In this document: one piece after another, positions 1 to 12,807 of the stretch
Position numbering within the stretch: the first letter of the stretch is position 1
How the letters are laid out: the number at the start of each line of letters is the position of its first letter
NCBI GenBank assembly: GCA_007922305.1
Contig: ML677333.1
Location: 19,117,555 to 19,181,554 of the forward strand
Length of the DNA: 64,000 nucleotides
DNA from: Dermatemys mawii
Taxonomy: Eukaryota > Chordata > Testudines > Dermatemydidae
Reading direction: 5' to 3'
Notes under the pieces: generated by a model
What the model was told of the DNA's origin: nothing
What the model saw: only the letters and a program-made list of their open reading frames with translations
Database searches by the model: none
Program-made: the position numbers and the translations under genes

Positions 1-628
1 CATATTAATATCTCATAAGCAGCAATGTCATCTCATCTTTTAGAGATTTGTTTAAAATTTTATATCTGGATAACCTTTTTGAAATGCCAGACCGCAAGAA
101 AGAGGTTCTAACAAATGACTGGTTTGTAAGAAATTAATAAATTAATAACTCTAGGTAGAAAGTTGATCCTTTTGGTATTAAAAAAAAGTAGCAAAGCTTG
201 AGATGTTGAAAAAATAGGTATTTTGACATATTCTTGAACTTTAGTATTTACTGTTTTTCAAGGTTCTCATTCCAATATTTTAAAAAATCTTGTTATAATC
301 AAAATACAAATTTTTGTCAAACTTAGTGATATTCTAACATAATTTAGAACTTCAACTGAATTACAACAATGACATTTGATATAGTTACATTCTTTAATGG
401 TTGCACAGTTGATGTAATTCATCTATCAGTACTGAGTAATGAGAAAAGAGATTTGTGAATAAGCAATTTGATTTTGATTTGCTGCTGCTTGTTGATCATA
501 CTGTTGACAAGAATATTAGTGACTGCCATTAAATTATTAATATCTTCATGAGTCTCCAGCATTTCACATATTCATCATAAAATATTATGAATTGTTATTC
601 ACCGTTTGTATTACATTATTCTTCTACC
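1..628. other. AT-rich intronic or intergenic sequence
   Basis: No gene, splice-compatible exon or recognisable repeat was seen. Confidence 0.5.
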
Positions 629-639
629 GAAAAGATTCT

Positions 640-874
640 ACTGAATTCACCCCTCCTTGTCAACTGTTGAGAATAGGCCACTTCCACCTTAACTTCATTG
701 GCCTCATAGCACTGACCCCTCACTTGGTAAGGCAACTCCCATCTTTCATGTGCTGTAATATATACACTGCTTACTGTATTTTTCACTCCATGCATCCGAT
801 GAAGTGGATTTTAGCCCACAAAAGCTTATGCTCATATATATGTTAGTCTCTAAGGACTCCTCATTGTTTTTGCT
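640..874 (+). mobile_element. Older PLE-family terminus, diverged subfamily
   Basis: The sequence shares the block gcatccgatgaagtgg / tagcccac / aaagcttatgctc / gttagtctctaagg with the PLE termini but differs outside it. It ends near ggactcctcattgttttt. Flanks gaaaagattct (629-639 and 875-885) make an 11-bp TSD. It is 5'-truncated with no coding part. Confidence 0.72.
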
Positions 875-1248
875 GAAAAGATTCTGTCATCCACGGCCTG
901 ATTCAGCAAAGCACTTAAACATTTGCTTAATTTTATGAACATGTTTTTTAAATCAGGAAGCTGAAAAAACAGGCACATACCTAACCAATCACAGGGTCAC
1001 GAATAGTGAATACTAAAAGTGAGAAGTTCTAAAAGAATTAGCCTGGAATAGTTGGTGAATATTGAATAGCTATGCAATTAACAGAACTGGTCTGCAGATG
1101 ACTGGCAAACTAAAATACAAAACAAAAACAAAAACGACAAAATGTGTTGTTTTTTCAGTTTGATAAATACAACTCCATAAATTTAATCAGGAGCAACTTT
1201 CATTACGGAAAACTTTTTTCAACAGAAATACTTTGGTTTTAACTATAT

Positions 1249-1530
1249 CTATAAGGGGAGAAAGTTGATGTTTAACATGAAAGGCGACACATTGCAAATG
1301 CTCACTGACTTGGAATCTGAATAATCTTCAAAGACCTTAGCTTGGAGGTTATCAAACACTTTCATGATGTGCATCACATATGAATAGAGATCACTGAGAG
1401 GACCACCTCCTCTCCCATTCACCAAAGCACAGTCCACCATTCCTTTCCAGTCATGACTGTGACAACCACCTTCCTTTACATTTGTGATTGCACAATATCC
1501 CTCTGGATGACTACAGCAATCACTGACATG
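1249..1530 (-). other. Coding-like open stretch, unidentified
   Basis: The minus strand is open for about 90 codons and reads CCSHPEGYCAITNVKEGGCH, then DWKGMVDCALVNG and LYSYVMHIMKVFDNLQAKVF. The cysteine spacing and amphipathic tail look more protein-like than most chance ORFs here. There is a stop at 1249-1251. No splice borders are convincing. It may be an exon or processed-gene remnant; I cannot name a family. Confidence 0.25.
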
Positions 1531-1689
1531 GAAATTTAATATTAGGCACCCATTTTGTCTACTTTTAGTTGTCTTTTACTGAAATCAATAGAAATTAGAA
1601 GCCTAAACACCTTTGTGGATCTGGGCCTATGTCTCTAGCCAGCTCTTGGCAGGTCCCAAGCAACGTTCCACAGACCACAGTTTGAGAAC

Positions 1690-2275
1690 TCCTAGGTAGG
1701 GTTGTTGACGGAGGAGAAAAGAATAGTATCACAGGTCTCACTGGCCCTTTAAAGGGAAAGAGACCAGTACACCTGTGACTTATCAGCTCACTCCAATTGG
1801 GCTTAAAGGACACCTGGTTCCTAGACAAGAGAGAGACCTAGAGAGTCAGAGCTGCTTGAAAGCACTGACAGAGAAGGTCAGGTAAGAGCTGCCTGAGAAG
1901 GGAAAGGAAAGACTGCAGTTGGAGGAGGGGAAAGTAGAAGGAGAAACAGCAGCCAGCTGGTGTAGAAAGCCACTGGGAAGAGCAAATGGTTAATGATGAG
2001 GACTGGCCAGAGCTGGGGAACCCTTGCCAAGTTAAAGAAAAGTCAGGTTAAAGAAAGCTCATGCAGAGGCCCAGATGAAGACAGGGATGAAGTGGGTTAA
2101 TGCTGATGGTGAAATCTCAGGAGAAGGGTTAGGACTCACAGGCAGGGAGGCCTGGCTGTATGAGACACCTAACTTGGGGCTACGGTGTACAGGTGGATGT
2201 CAGCAAACCAGTAAAATGCCTGAAACCACTATGCTTATTGCTAAAAGCAGCCAAGTCAGCAGGCTATAAATTGGT
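1690..2275 (+). repeat. GA-rich dispersed repeat, LTR-like
   Basis: This block of low coding value starts near gtctcactggccctttaaag and is rich in aggaaag/gagaagg strings. It has the look of an LTR or retroelement leader. No TSD or paired terminus was found. Confidence 0.35.
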
Positions 2276-3010
2276 CAAGTCACAGCCTCAGCTTGACCAA
2301 GGCAGGAGGGGAGGGGGTGTTTGGGTGCCACAGAAAGGGCAGCTTGACCCCACATCCTTCCTGATAAGCATTGTGCTGACCTCGCTGATGCACGCACTTT
2401 AGATGAGCAGGGTGTGCCCCAGGAATGTCTATTGTGGGGGCCTCAAGGCTGCAAACTCTGGAAAAACCCACATCTGGTTAATCAATAATCAGAAGGAGGC
2501 CCCTTGCTGGACCATTGAACTGCTTGTAACAAGTTTTCTTTAAGGGACATATTAATGCATAAAAAAGGGGGGAAAATCTGAGGTAGTTGGACTTTTCTGG
2601 ACTCTCCCTCTGGATACATCATGCAGTGCCCAGCGGTAGATGGGCTGCTGCTGTGCCACTCGAGAGCCACTCTCAGGTTTGGTAATTATCACGGGTTGGG
2701 GGTGTTTTACTAACCTATTGCAGACGTGTGTAACTGCTTGAGACCAAGTAAAGTTTTTCGCTTTAAGTGAAAGCACTCCTGTGTTGTCCTGTTTGTGCCA
2801 GCTATCTGTCTGTCAGATGGCTGTGTCTCCCCTGATTTTATTTCCTGATACCACCTCGCACAGAGCGAAAGTTACCAAGAGCTTTAGGTTGAAAGAACCC
2901 CGGGTAACAACAGGAGAAGTCTCGCAGGAGAGAAGTGGGTCTTGTAACTCTCAATTTGATGGCCTGGAGAGTGAGACCTGGAACAGGTGCTCAAGGCACT
3001 GGGACAGAAT
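2276..3010 (+). repeat. Possible solo-LTR-like block
   Basis: There is a TATA-like gcataaaaaa at 2557-2566, then a tract with cttgagaccaagtaaag and ttgtgttgtcctgtttg that resembles LTR R/U5 sequence. TG...CA borders and a TSD could not be set. No internal retroviral genes are present. Confidence 0.35.
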
Positions 3011-4439
3011 GATCAATGACTCGGGAGAGGAGGGGTGATCTAGGAATGGTCATATTTAAAAGGGATTGAACAGGTGCCGTGTTCTAATGTTGTTTTACTT
3101 TGAAAGAAAGTGTTTGTACTGTGAGGAATCTGTGGACTATAACACTTTATAAATAAGAGTTTGAATTTGCCACCAAGAGACACTATTCCTTTCTATGGGT
3201 GAATTCCAAAGGGATACTAAGGTCGTTGTTTGCCATGCCCCAGACTGCTTTTAGGAGGGTGCTTCAGTAAGGTTTCACCTTGTAACACATACATTATAGT
3301 TAAAATATCTTCTTTGCTTATATGAAATAAAATTTTGTGAACTAGATTCTGACACCTGCCTATTAGATGGAACTCAGGGTATATATATGTGTAAGATTGG
3401 GCCAAGGGAAAAATTGCACTAAGTAAATTATTTCAAGATTTTTCATTAAATACAAATTTCAGACACACCAGAATATTTCAATATTGTGTTTTCCTCAACA
3501 TGAACCTTCTGTGGATTTGACACAAGGTCTTACTCAGGATTCTGTAAAACATTTCAAAGAAACTTTTCGAATATGACTGCTTGGTGACAAGTCTATGTTA
3601 AAACTGGCCTTTTATGATCCTTATTCATGTTGATGCCACACTTCTTGCTAAAATTAACACACAATCTTTTCTGTGCTGTATGTCTATTTGAAGTTCCCTC
3701 TGAAATGCTAATGAACAATAGCTACAGTAGTTATTTCCAAAAGCTAGAGAACATCAGTGCATACTTTCAATAACTGTTAATATGAAAATACTGAGATGCT
3801 GAAGTTACTTCTACTTAAGGTGGGTCATGCCTATATTTCACAAATACAATACATTAAAATATTAAGGTTGCAAAATTAAGCACTCAAAAACCTAGGAAAT
3901 GCCAGAATTAAGGTTGCCTACATTACTGCGAGAGGAGCCTCACCTGAGAGAGTCAGGTGCCACCTAACAGCTGCTTGATGGTACTTAGGACTTTCTGGGA
4001 GAGGAGTGGGAACATGGCATACTCAGGGGTGGAGGAAGAGAAGGGGCAGGGCAGGGGCAGGGACTTGGGGCAAGGGGTGAAATGGGGATGGAGAGAGGGC
4101 AGGGCACTCATCGGGCAGAGGGGAAGTTGGTGCTTATGCTGTAAGCCACAAGAAAAAAACTTTCTGGACTACTTAAGGGGTCTGTAGGAGGGAGTTTAAG
4201 GACCGGGTACCTGTAAAAGCAACCCATTACCACGAAGTGGCGTTCCATAAGCAGCCACACCACTACGACACACAATTTTTTTTCCATAGGACCAGAAAGT
4301 CAGTGCACAGGATGGACCTGCTCAGGGAATAAATCCAGGTTGTGTTGTTAAGGAAGCTGTTATCTGTAGAACCACTATCTCATTTGTTGCAGAAGTTAGA
4401 TGATGTGTAGTGAAGGAGGTAGGGGAATTTAGGAAGAGA
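3011..4439. other. Unassigned non-coding sequence
   Basis: A G-rich patch (gggcagggcaggggcaggg) lies at about 4045-4065. Otherwise no gene or clear repeat was recognised. Confidence 0.45.
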
Positions 4440-4870
4440 AAGGATGGTCCCATGGTTAGGGCATTTGAATGCTTTGCTAGAGAACTGGATTCTATCCTTG
4501 CCCCTGCCATAGAGTTCCTGTGTGATGCTAGAGAAGTTGCTTAAATTCAACATTTCACAGGTAGTCACTAATTTTGCATTCCTCATTTGCTGGAAGACTG
4601 ACTTGAAATCATGTGACCTGACTTCCACTGAGTACTCAAAGCTACCACAGAAAACAATGAGAGCTGTGTTTTGAACATATAAAGTACTCTGGAAAATCAT
4701 GTGTTAGGATATCCAAAATTAGAGAATATTTTTGATTTTAATTTCTCTGTACCTCAGTTTCCCATCTGTTAAATGGGAAACAGCTCCCATCTCACAGAGG
4801 TGGTGTTAAAATAAAGTCACTAATAGTATCTGAATGCTTCACAGCTACAGAGATAGGTGCTATTGAAAAG
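4440..4870 (+). mobile_element. MIR SINE, split by about 180 bp of other sequence
   Basis: The core part (gttagggcatttgaatg to gatgctagagaagttgcttaa) lies at 4457-4545. The 3' part (ctctgtacctcagtttcccatctgttaaa) resumes at about 4745. Between them is sequence not part of MIR. No clear inserted element could be identified. Confidence 0.6.
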
Positions 4871-6299
4871 CTCATAAGAAAATTAATAATTCTGTCTTTA
4901 GAGCATGGTTCAGATAAGTCATGAGGACACCCACTGAATAATGAAGATAAAATAAAATATTGAATAGCTACTCATTAACTGAGCATTTCCCATTCTGTGC
5001 ACTAAGAAAGGGATCTTGTGGGAAAAATAGTATGTGACTGTGTAATTAAAGACTGTTTTTATTGTACTTGCGCACACACACAAGGGGTCTGAAATCAGGT
5101 CAAATAGGCAACTTTAATTCTGGTTAAGTTTTGATTGCTTGATTCTGAAACCTTAACAATATTCTTCTTAACTTAGTTTGTGTGTTTGCTTTCCTGGATT
5201 TTTTTTTTAAAGCAAGCAAACAACAAACTCCATCATGAGGCATCATAATGACACCCACTGAATGATCAGCAAGTTAGGAATATTTAGATCCACAACACAG
5301 ACCTTTGCCACAAGAGTTAACCTACTCCTGCTGTGTGGACCAGCACTGGGAAAGGATGAGACATACACTTTGCTAGTGGGTTTCACGGATATTTGCTGGA
5401 GACTAATGGGAGATAAATGGTGAAACTCTGGAAACTTGTTCTGTTCCAAGCTCTAGAAGGGAGTCTAGTCTGGACTTTGCTCAGACTCTTCTGTCCACTA
5501 CTTCCAAGTAGGATTCTTTCTGCTCAATCATTGACAACCTAACTTTGTCCCAGTCTTATCTCAACGTGACCCCAGGCTCCTTGTCCCGGTCCCAGACTCA
5601 GCATGGCTTGTAACAGCCTAGAGCTGCAGTTGAGGAGAAAGTCCTGCTCAGCCTACGGTTAGACATGCTCAATGGAGACAGAATTTCTGGGGACTGTACC
5701 TCTTAAAATCTAAGATGTCTCTACTAACTACATGCAAATAGCAATTTTCAAAGGATTAGAACAATGAAAATCTGCTCAGATTTGTCTCAAAGATGGCAAA
5801 AGGCACACCCTAGACATAAATGCCATCCCCTGCAAAATTTCAAGCTCCCACTCCAAAGCATTAAGGGGTGTGAAACCTTTTCAAATGAAAAGTCACCAAA
5901 ATTTTAAAGTTGGCCAAAACAATGTATTTTTCCTTAGCCTTGTTCTTGGAAGCAGATGAACTATTTTGCTGAAACTTCCAAAAATATTACAGCTTCAGGC
6001 ATTCACTAGGCACGGAGACATTCAGTCCAAACAGTAAAAAATTAGCAATTTATAATCAGCTGAAAAATAAGGTCTCATAGTGAGAAGAGTCTGTCAATAT
6101 ATGAGGTTGTGCTATCACACTTGCCTATAACATGTACTTGATACATTATTACCTTCAATGAATACAGTACCCAGAGGCTCTGCTTATGAATGAAACCTCA
6201 CTGTTAGACACTATACAAACATAGAAAAACAACATCCCTGCTCTGAAAAAACTTAGAATGTAAGAAGAGAAATGACATATGAAGGATGAGGAAGAGGGA
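4871..6299. other. Unassigned non-coding sequence
   Basis: Part of 5520-6130 looks like an old dispersed repeat, but I cannot name it. No exon was found. Confidence 0.4.
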
Positions 6300-7280
6300 T
6301 AACAATATAAACATATAAACTGGAAGAGGTGCAGAGAAGAGCTACTAGGTGATCAAAGGACTGGAGGACCTGTCTTATGAGAGGAGACTAGAAGAGCAAG
6401 TCAAGCAAAAAGAAGAGTTAGAGGGAATAAAATTACACTCTATAAATACATTGATTGGGTGAATACCAGGGAGAGTGAAGAGCTATCTAAACTAAATGGC
6501 AGATGAAATTTAATGTTGATAAATGAAAAGTAATACATATTTGAGAGCATAATCCCAACTATACATATAAAATGTCAGGGTCTAAATTAGCTGTTACCAC
6601 TCAAGAAAGTGGCTAGAGGAACACCTCACCCTCCCTGATCAGAGATAACAAGCTGGTTCAGCCTCATTGGACTAACCCTGTTATCTACCACCTGGTTCTC
6701 GCCTACCTATTTATACCTGCCCCTGTATACTTCCACTGCATGCATCCAGCGAAGTGGGTATTAGCCCACGAAAGCTTATGCTCTAAAATTTAAGTTAGTC
6801 TTTAAGGTGCCACAGGACTCTTTGTCACTTCTGCAATTCCAGACTAACACGGCTACCCCTCTGATTCCACTCAAGAAAGAGATCTTAGACTCATTGTGGA
6901 TAGTTCTCTAAAAACATTCACTCAGTGTGCAGTGGCAGTCACAAAAGCAAACAGAATGCTGGGAATAATTGAGAAAGGGATAGATAATAGGACAGAAATT
7001 ATCGTGTTGCTTCTATATAAATCCATGGTACGCCCACATCTGGAATACTCTGTGCAGATGTGGTCACCCCATCTCAAAAGAGATATATTTGAATTGGAAA
7101 AGGATCTGAAAAATGAGGGGGCCCATAATAGTGCACATAATAGTCTAGTCTCCTGTGGGCTGTAATACTTCAGTCTAATTTCAGTTGGGTTTGCTGTGTT
7201 GGGCGGTGCTGGTGGGCTGTGATAAACAGGAGGTCAGACTAGATGATCTGGTGGTCCCCTCTGGCCTTAAACTTTAATGA
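6300..7280 (+). mobile_element. CR1-type LINE fragment, 3' end
   Basis: The 3' terminus has the CR1 signature caggaggtcagactagatga followed by a tctggcctt-type end. Upstream, 6896-7110 encodes a decayed RT C-terminal region (NRMLGIIEKGIDN, YKSMVRPHLEYSVQMWSPHL). The piece 6300-6600 is an internally deleted upstream part. The PLE at 6610-6866 splits it. Confidence 0.75.
6610..6866 (+). mobile_element. 5'-truncated PLE terminus with 3' tail, nested in CR1
   Basis: It begins at ctagaggaacacctcacc in the 3' untranslated part, runs through the hammerhead-like block and ends gtcacttctgcaattccagac...cccctctg, so the tail is on the right in sense orientation. The TSD ccactcaagaaag is perfect, 13 bp (6597-6609 and 6867-6879). 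It interrupts a CR1 fragment, so it is younger than that fragment. Confidence 0.9.
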
Positions 7281-10200
7281 CTCTACATATACTTTTCTCT
7301 TGCAGGTTCAGACTCTTAGTGCAGCACTTCATACCATCGGACCAGACTGCCTCTTCTCAATGTAAAATTCATGGGAAACAAAACTGAGCCTTCATTAGAA
7401 AGCGTGATCAAAGAACCCCTGACATTTTTCCAGGGAAACCTGCAGAAAACCCATCCCAGCTGGCAACCACACTGTGAATCTGTAAAGAGAGCAGGCAGGA
7501 TAAAAGGAAAGGGAACTGAACTAACAAAACTCATTAAGACTGTTTCAGAAACTCTGGGATGCAGAACACAAGCTGGACTTCAGGAAACCCAGAACTGGAC
7601 AGATGCATTGGGAAACCTCGCTGGCCTGCTGTGGCATGAACATTTAGAAAATTGTCAAATGACTCTTTCCAGTTATTTATAATTCAGAAAGAAATAATTC
7701 TAGGATAGAATCTGTAATACAAATTGTGACAATCTAAAGTTTCAGTGATTGTATTAGTACTAATTCCTGCAAAAGTTTAACAGTATCTTAGTGATGACTG
7801 ACTAATTGTCAATAAAAAAAAGCAAAATGTAATTTGTTAGGATTAAGAATTTTTCTCAGCTCCCCTTCTGCTCAACACTTGCAGATACAGAATGTTTTAG
7901 AAAATATTATTTAAAATCTATACTTAATAATTATGTTTGCCGCTTTGGAGGTAACATGCAGAATAGCTAAACATGCAGGATTTAGAGTGAAGAAGAAAAT
8001 ATAATTCATCAAGCCTATTTCCAGCTAGCATCAGAGAGTTCACTGTATTTCATACTCTAAGCTATTTTTTGCAAAATAAAATCTCCCATGAACAAAATGA
8101 GATTCAGTGACACTGCTCATGTAAGAGTGAAAAATACATTGAGAAAAGTGCTATTGTATAGATTCATTTTAATAGAGTTGACCTGCAGAACTCTATTTAG
8201 TGCTCTGGTTACCAATGCCTTATCAAGCATGTTATTTCCATTCTCTGAATCAGCTGACCACTGGCTCAGGTTTGGTTAATTCTTATACAGTACTTGCATG
8301 TGTGGGTGGGGGGAGGAGGGAGGGAGGGAGAGAGGGACAAAGAAGAGAGGGGAGTACTACCTTTCACTTATAACTACCATAATGATATTTTTTGTCGCAT
8401 TGATTCATATAACATATTCATTCATTCTGGGCACAGCTTCATTCTGTATAATTCAACAGCAGGAATCTTACTTTTTATTGCTTTTGATCAGCCAAAATAC
8501 AACATACAAATATTGTTCCTGCATTCATTATTCTCAACTAATATGAATTTTATACCAACCATATTTTGCAAAATGTACTTTCTAGAACCACCATTAAAAA
8601 TGTGCAATATTATAATTCAGAAAAAAAAATGAATTTACACCTGTTCCAGGAAGCATTGCCTGTGTAACGTTATACATATATAATCTAGTTCAATACAGAA
8701 ATATATATAATAGATATTTCTGTATTGAACTAGATTTTGTCTGTACATCACAAATATTTTTGGACTATAACTTTCAGCATATTCATCTTTTGCACAATTC
8801 CATACATACTTACAGCACTATATAACAATTAATGAAAAACAGCAAGAATTGATGCACTGCTATCAAAAATAGCAATGTTGCGTAGTCTATTTTTTTCTTT
8901 CATAGATATGTTTAGTACTAAAAATCTTATTCCTAATTCAATTTTTTAAAAAAAGTACATACAAATAATTGACACGAATCAAATGTAATTGGAGCATATT
9001 TTTTCCATGACTCAATCACTAAATGAACAATCACTGATAAAAAAAGAAAACAAAGACTTCATGGGAACACAGTTTATATTTGCTCAATTTAAAAAAAGTA
9101 TCAACTTGATAACAGGAAAATGGCCATTATAAATTTTTTCTGGTTATTTATGACCTATAAAAATTAGTGATCTTTGCAAACCACAGAGAACAACATTTAG
9201 CATTTTACAATTCTGAAACATTAAGCAAACATCCAAAAACTACTGCTGTTAAAGTCAATGGCAAACATTGCACAGTTTGTCTGTCACTTAAGTCCCCCAC
9301 AATGAATGTATTAGAATTTATCCACAACATTAAAATAAAAGAGAAATTGAAGATTTTAAATGAATGTTCAGAACTTTCTCTTGAAAAGTATCTCTAATAC
9401 AAGTCTAGCAGATGTATGCTTTTTTGCAATAGTACCGGTAACGGAAGGGCTGAAGTGAAATAAGTTAATGAAATAGATATAACAAGTGAAGAACTTTATG
9501 AATGTGAGGGGTATGCTAGAATTCAATGGGACTGCATGCATGTGTTAAGTGACTTGTGTGCCATTCTCTCCTATACTGAGGACTAATATCACTTAATTTC
9601 ATAAAATTATAATTTTCTTTCAGAGAAATTAATTACTTATCCCAAATCCAATAATCAGGAGGCCAAGGCTGACCATTTGTACTGAGAATAGTTGTATAGA
9701 GTAACTATGACCCTTGTATATGTCCCAATCAGTGAGACATTATACCAGTTTCACCTCACACTTCTTTTTATTTTTAAAGTTAACTCATCTGAAGTACAGA
9801 AAAATGGGAGGAAGAACTGACAAACACTGCTAGTGTAGGATCCAACTGAGTGTTCTCTGCCAACAGTAAGGACTGATTCTGTAGAACTGGAAGAAGGTTC
9901 TTGCCACAGAGTCTTATCACTAATGGGGCACTGAAAAGGTTTTGTAGCTGACAATAGTTAAATAAAGAGAACATATAAAATGTTATTTTCTTATTTTGTT
10001 CATTTGTTTGCCAGTACACGCACAAGAAAGGGTTTTCGAAAGCATTCAGGCCTCAAACTCTGCTCCCACTGGAATCATTGTCCCAGCCATACAGGAAGAA
10101 AGACAAGATGCAGAGGATGTGGGAAAATTAGAATGCAACTTTATCAACTCATCTGGGAAATACCCACCAATAAATCATACAGTGCAGATCTGTTCTTTAC

Positions 10201-11304
10201 TTAAATCCTTTCTACCTGCCATCAGCCCTTCCACCCTGGTACTACCCGTTGTGGAGAATCTAACACCCTCCACTTATATAGGACTAAGAGAGGGGCATTA
10301 AAGGAGAGCTGTCTTTCTGCTGTACCAGATGTAGAAACCCCAATCCTATTGTGTCAGCTTCCTTAGAGGCAATCTTACCTTAAGTCCTCTTCCAGTAGTG
10401 GACATGTGCCACATAGTGACAGCAGCTATTAGCTTGGCTACCCCCTCTCCACCCTCAGTTAATTATTTCCTACCAAACATCAGGGAAAAATATATTCACT
10501 TCCCATTCAGACATGTGTTCCCTATCTTTCCTTTCCAAGGTCACCATAAGCCAGTCTAATGCTGACTCAGGTGATGACCCCAAAGGGGGAAACGCTTAAA
10601 GAAGCGATGACCCTTTTTCTTCCCATGGCCAGACAAAGAGCCCCTGCATTCAAGGCTGAGGGGAGTGCAACAGTAAAAACTCGTGTTGACTGAGGAACAG
10701 AGTTAGGCCAATACTGTGTCTGAAAACCCCATACTGAGAATATAAAAATTCTGAGACAGAGGAAGCAGAGATGAAGAGAAGAGTATCAATTTGACATAAG
10801 GGACAAAGAAATATTACAGCACCCTTGATATATGGGAGGGATCTAGAACTAAAGTCCTTAGATTTGAAGAGACTGTAGAATCTTGCTCATTAATGTCTTT
10901 TCATATATAATAAGCCATGAAGAGATGATTGAAGCTTACAAGGGCTAGAATACAAAGTACATGTATTTTTGATTTTTAATGCATCTTTTAGAATTTTTCT
11001 TATATGAAAAATAGAAATGTTGACATATTGCATTTTGAAAAAGTCTGACTCCTTGCTAATCATAGATGTGACATAATGTTTTAAAAACTCTATTAAAGAG
11101 GGTAACTAGATGGAAAGGAAACACACAGTGTTAGTAAACAGTACATTAAGGGTATAACACATTTTTCTTTCTCCATTCCACAGATGCAACCCACTTAACC
11201 CAGGTGAGCGTCCTAATCACATGACTACAGTCATTTCCTGACCCTTCTCCTGCATGTTTATTTCAGTATTTATCCACAGTGGAACAGCTTCAACGAGAGA
11301 GAGA
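7281..11304. other. Unassigned non-coding sequence
   Basis: Chance ORFs of up to 112 codons are present (7371-7682, 8294-8632, 9996-10301), none with a recognisable domain. The only structured item seen is the inverted repeat at 8682. Confidence 0.45.
8682..8736. repeat. Perfect 23-bp inverted repeat
   Basis: Arms 8682-8704 and 8714-8736 (aatctagttcaatacagaaatat and complement) surround a 9-base AT loop. It may be the remains of a palindromic MITE. Confidence 0.85.
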
Positions 11305-11475
11305 GCGCGAGCCCCATATCAGACTATCCTAGAGCTCAGTGGTTTGAACACTCTCCTGAATGGTTGGAGACCCTTCTTTCAATCGTTTCTCCCTCTCTAC
11401 CAGAAGCGGATGGAAATTGAATTTGAGTCTCCCACACTCCAAGCAAATGCTCCTACTACTGGCCTAGAAGTTTAA
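11305..11475 (+). repeat. Dispersed tRNA-like/SINE-like repeat
   Basis: The sequence has the pattern gtggtttgaacactctcctg, then ggttggagaccc, an inverted partner (tttgagtctcccacactcc) and gctcctactactggcct. It shares this layout with 18225-18440. tRNA-like A/B boxes are only approximate. Confidence 0.45.
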
Positions 11476-11479
11476 GGTG

Positions 11480-12690
11480 GACAACCCCTGTTTTATGTTT
11501 AGTGAGACAGGCATCAAACTCATTTCAAGAAGCAGCTTGGAATTAAATGGCAGATCACAACATTTATTAAACTTTAACACAAAGCTACCCACTCATCACC
11601 CATACTGACCTATACCAGGCATTTAATTCATTCTAGTACAGGGGTTACAGGGCTCCTTACCATATAACCCATTAACTGGTGTCCGGCTTACAGGCTCCAT
11701 ACCACACACCCCACACACATGGAGTGGCATTTGTCGGCTTACTCCTCAGGACTTAGTTTTCTCTGATACCTAGCACCCTCCACCTGCTTGTGTGTGTGTG
11801 TGGGGGGGGGGCAGGGGACGGGACACAGAAGGTGCAGTAGGGTGGGGACTTAGTTCTTTGATGGTGTAACAGCATTAGGACTCATCACCTAGTGCCTCCT
11901 GCCGGATAGTCCGGGAATTAGCTCAGTTCTGCGCCAGAGCGCCCTCCTCCGGTGGTGTCCCGTCCATTGCTCGCTCTCTCCGTTCGTGTCTGGACATTCA
12001 CCAGTGACGTCCTCTTCAGGGCACACCCTCTGGCAGTGCCCCCAAGTCCACATTCACCCCCTGCTGGGGTGGGGGGGTGTTTCCACAGTCCTTCCGCTGC
12101 TGTGGCCAGCCACACCCCATGTCAAGCCCCTTCTGGCAGGGGTCAGGTGCAGCTTACTATGGCCACCTCTGCAGCCGGGTTCTATGAGGGAGAAGGGGGG
12201 GACCCAGGCCCACCCTCTACTCTGGGTCCCAGCCCAGGGACTCTTTGGTGGCAGCTGTCCTGCCCTCCTCTTCTCTCAGTCCCTTTGTCTCCTTGGGCCA
12301 CTTCCCCTACGGCCCCCTTGCACCTTGTGGCCCTTTGTTCAGGGCCCGCAGCCTGACAGGCACCCAGGCTAGAGCTCCTTTCTGCTCCCCAGGGCCTGGC
12401 CTGCCCAGCACTGCGCTGTCCTTGGTGTTGTAGCTCCTCTGGCAGGAGCTGGACCTTCCCCCTTGAAGGTCCAGGGCAGACTGACTGCTTTTCTCCAGGG
12501 CAGTCTTCTTATAGTGTCCAGCCTGTCTCTCACTGGCTGGCTATAAGCTAGACCCTGATTGGCCCTTTGTAAGCCCTTTTCCGATTGGCTGCCTGCCCGC
12601 GCAGCCGCTCTGACCTACTCTGGCATGGGAGTGGGGTAGCCGTCCCACTACAGATGGCCACAAAGACCACGAGGTCTCACTCTATCACAT
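11480..12690 (-). repeat. GC-rich promoter-like block, possible degenerate LTR
   Basis: On the minus strand, two CCAATC boxes (plus-strand gattgg at 12557 and 12583) lie about 50 bp upstream of a TATA-like actataagaag (12505-12515). An AATAAA signal (plus tttatt at 11563-11568) follows about 940 bp later. The span between is GC- and CpG-rich and differs sharply from its AT-rich surroundings. This order fits a retroelement LTR. Open frames at 11952-12372 are products of GC richness and are not called as genes. Confidence 0.4.
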
Positions 12691-12807
12691 TAGCCCAAGG
12701 CCCATCCCCCAAATCACACGTCTTTTATGTCTGGGAAATGTTCATTTTCTTCTCTTAACTGCACTGGAAACTGGCTACAAGTTGCCACAAATAAACATCA
12801 TCACCAC

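Noticed and set aside
4380..4700. 106-codon minus-strand ORF
   Set aside because: It runs through a MIR SINE and has no recognisable domain.
8294..8632. 112-codon plus-strand ORF
   Set aside because: AT-rich chance frame overlapping a second frame; it ends in a run of lysines from an A-tract.
11952..12433. Overlapping open frames of up to 134 codons on the plus strand
   Set aside because: They lie in a GC-rich block where stops are rare, are open in several frames at once, and show low-complexity Pro/Ser/Leu content with no domain.
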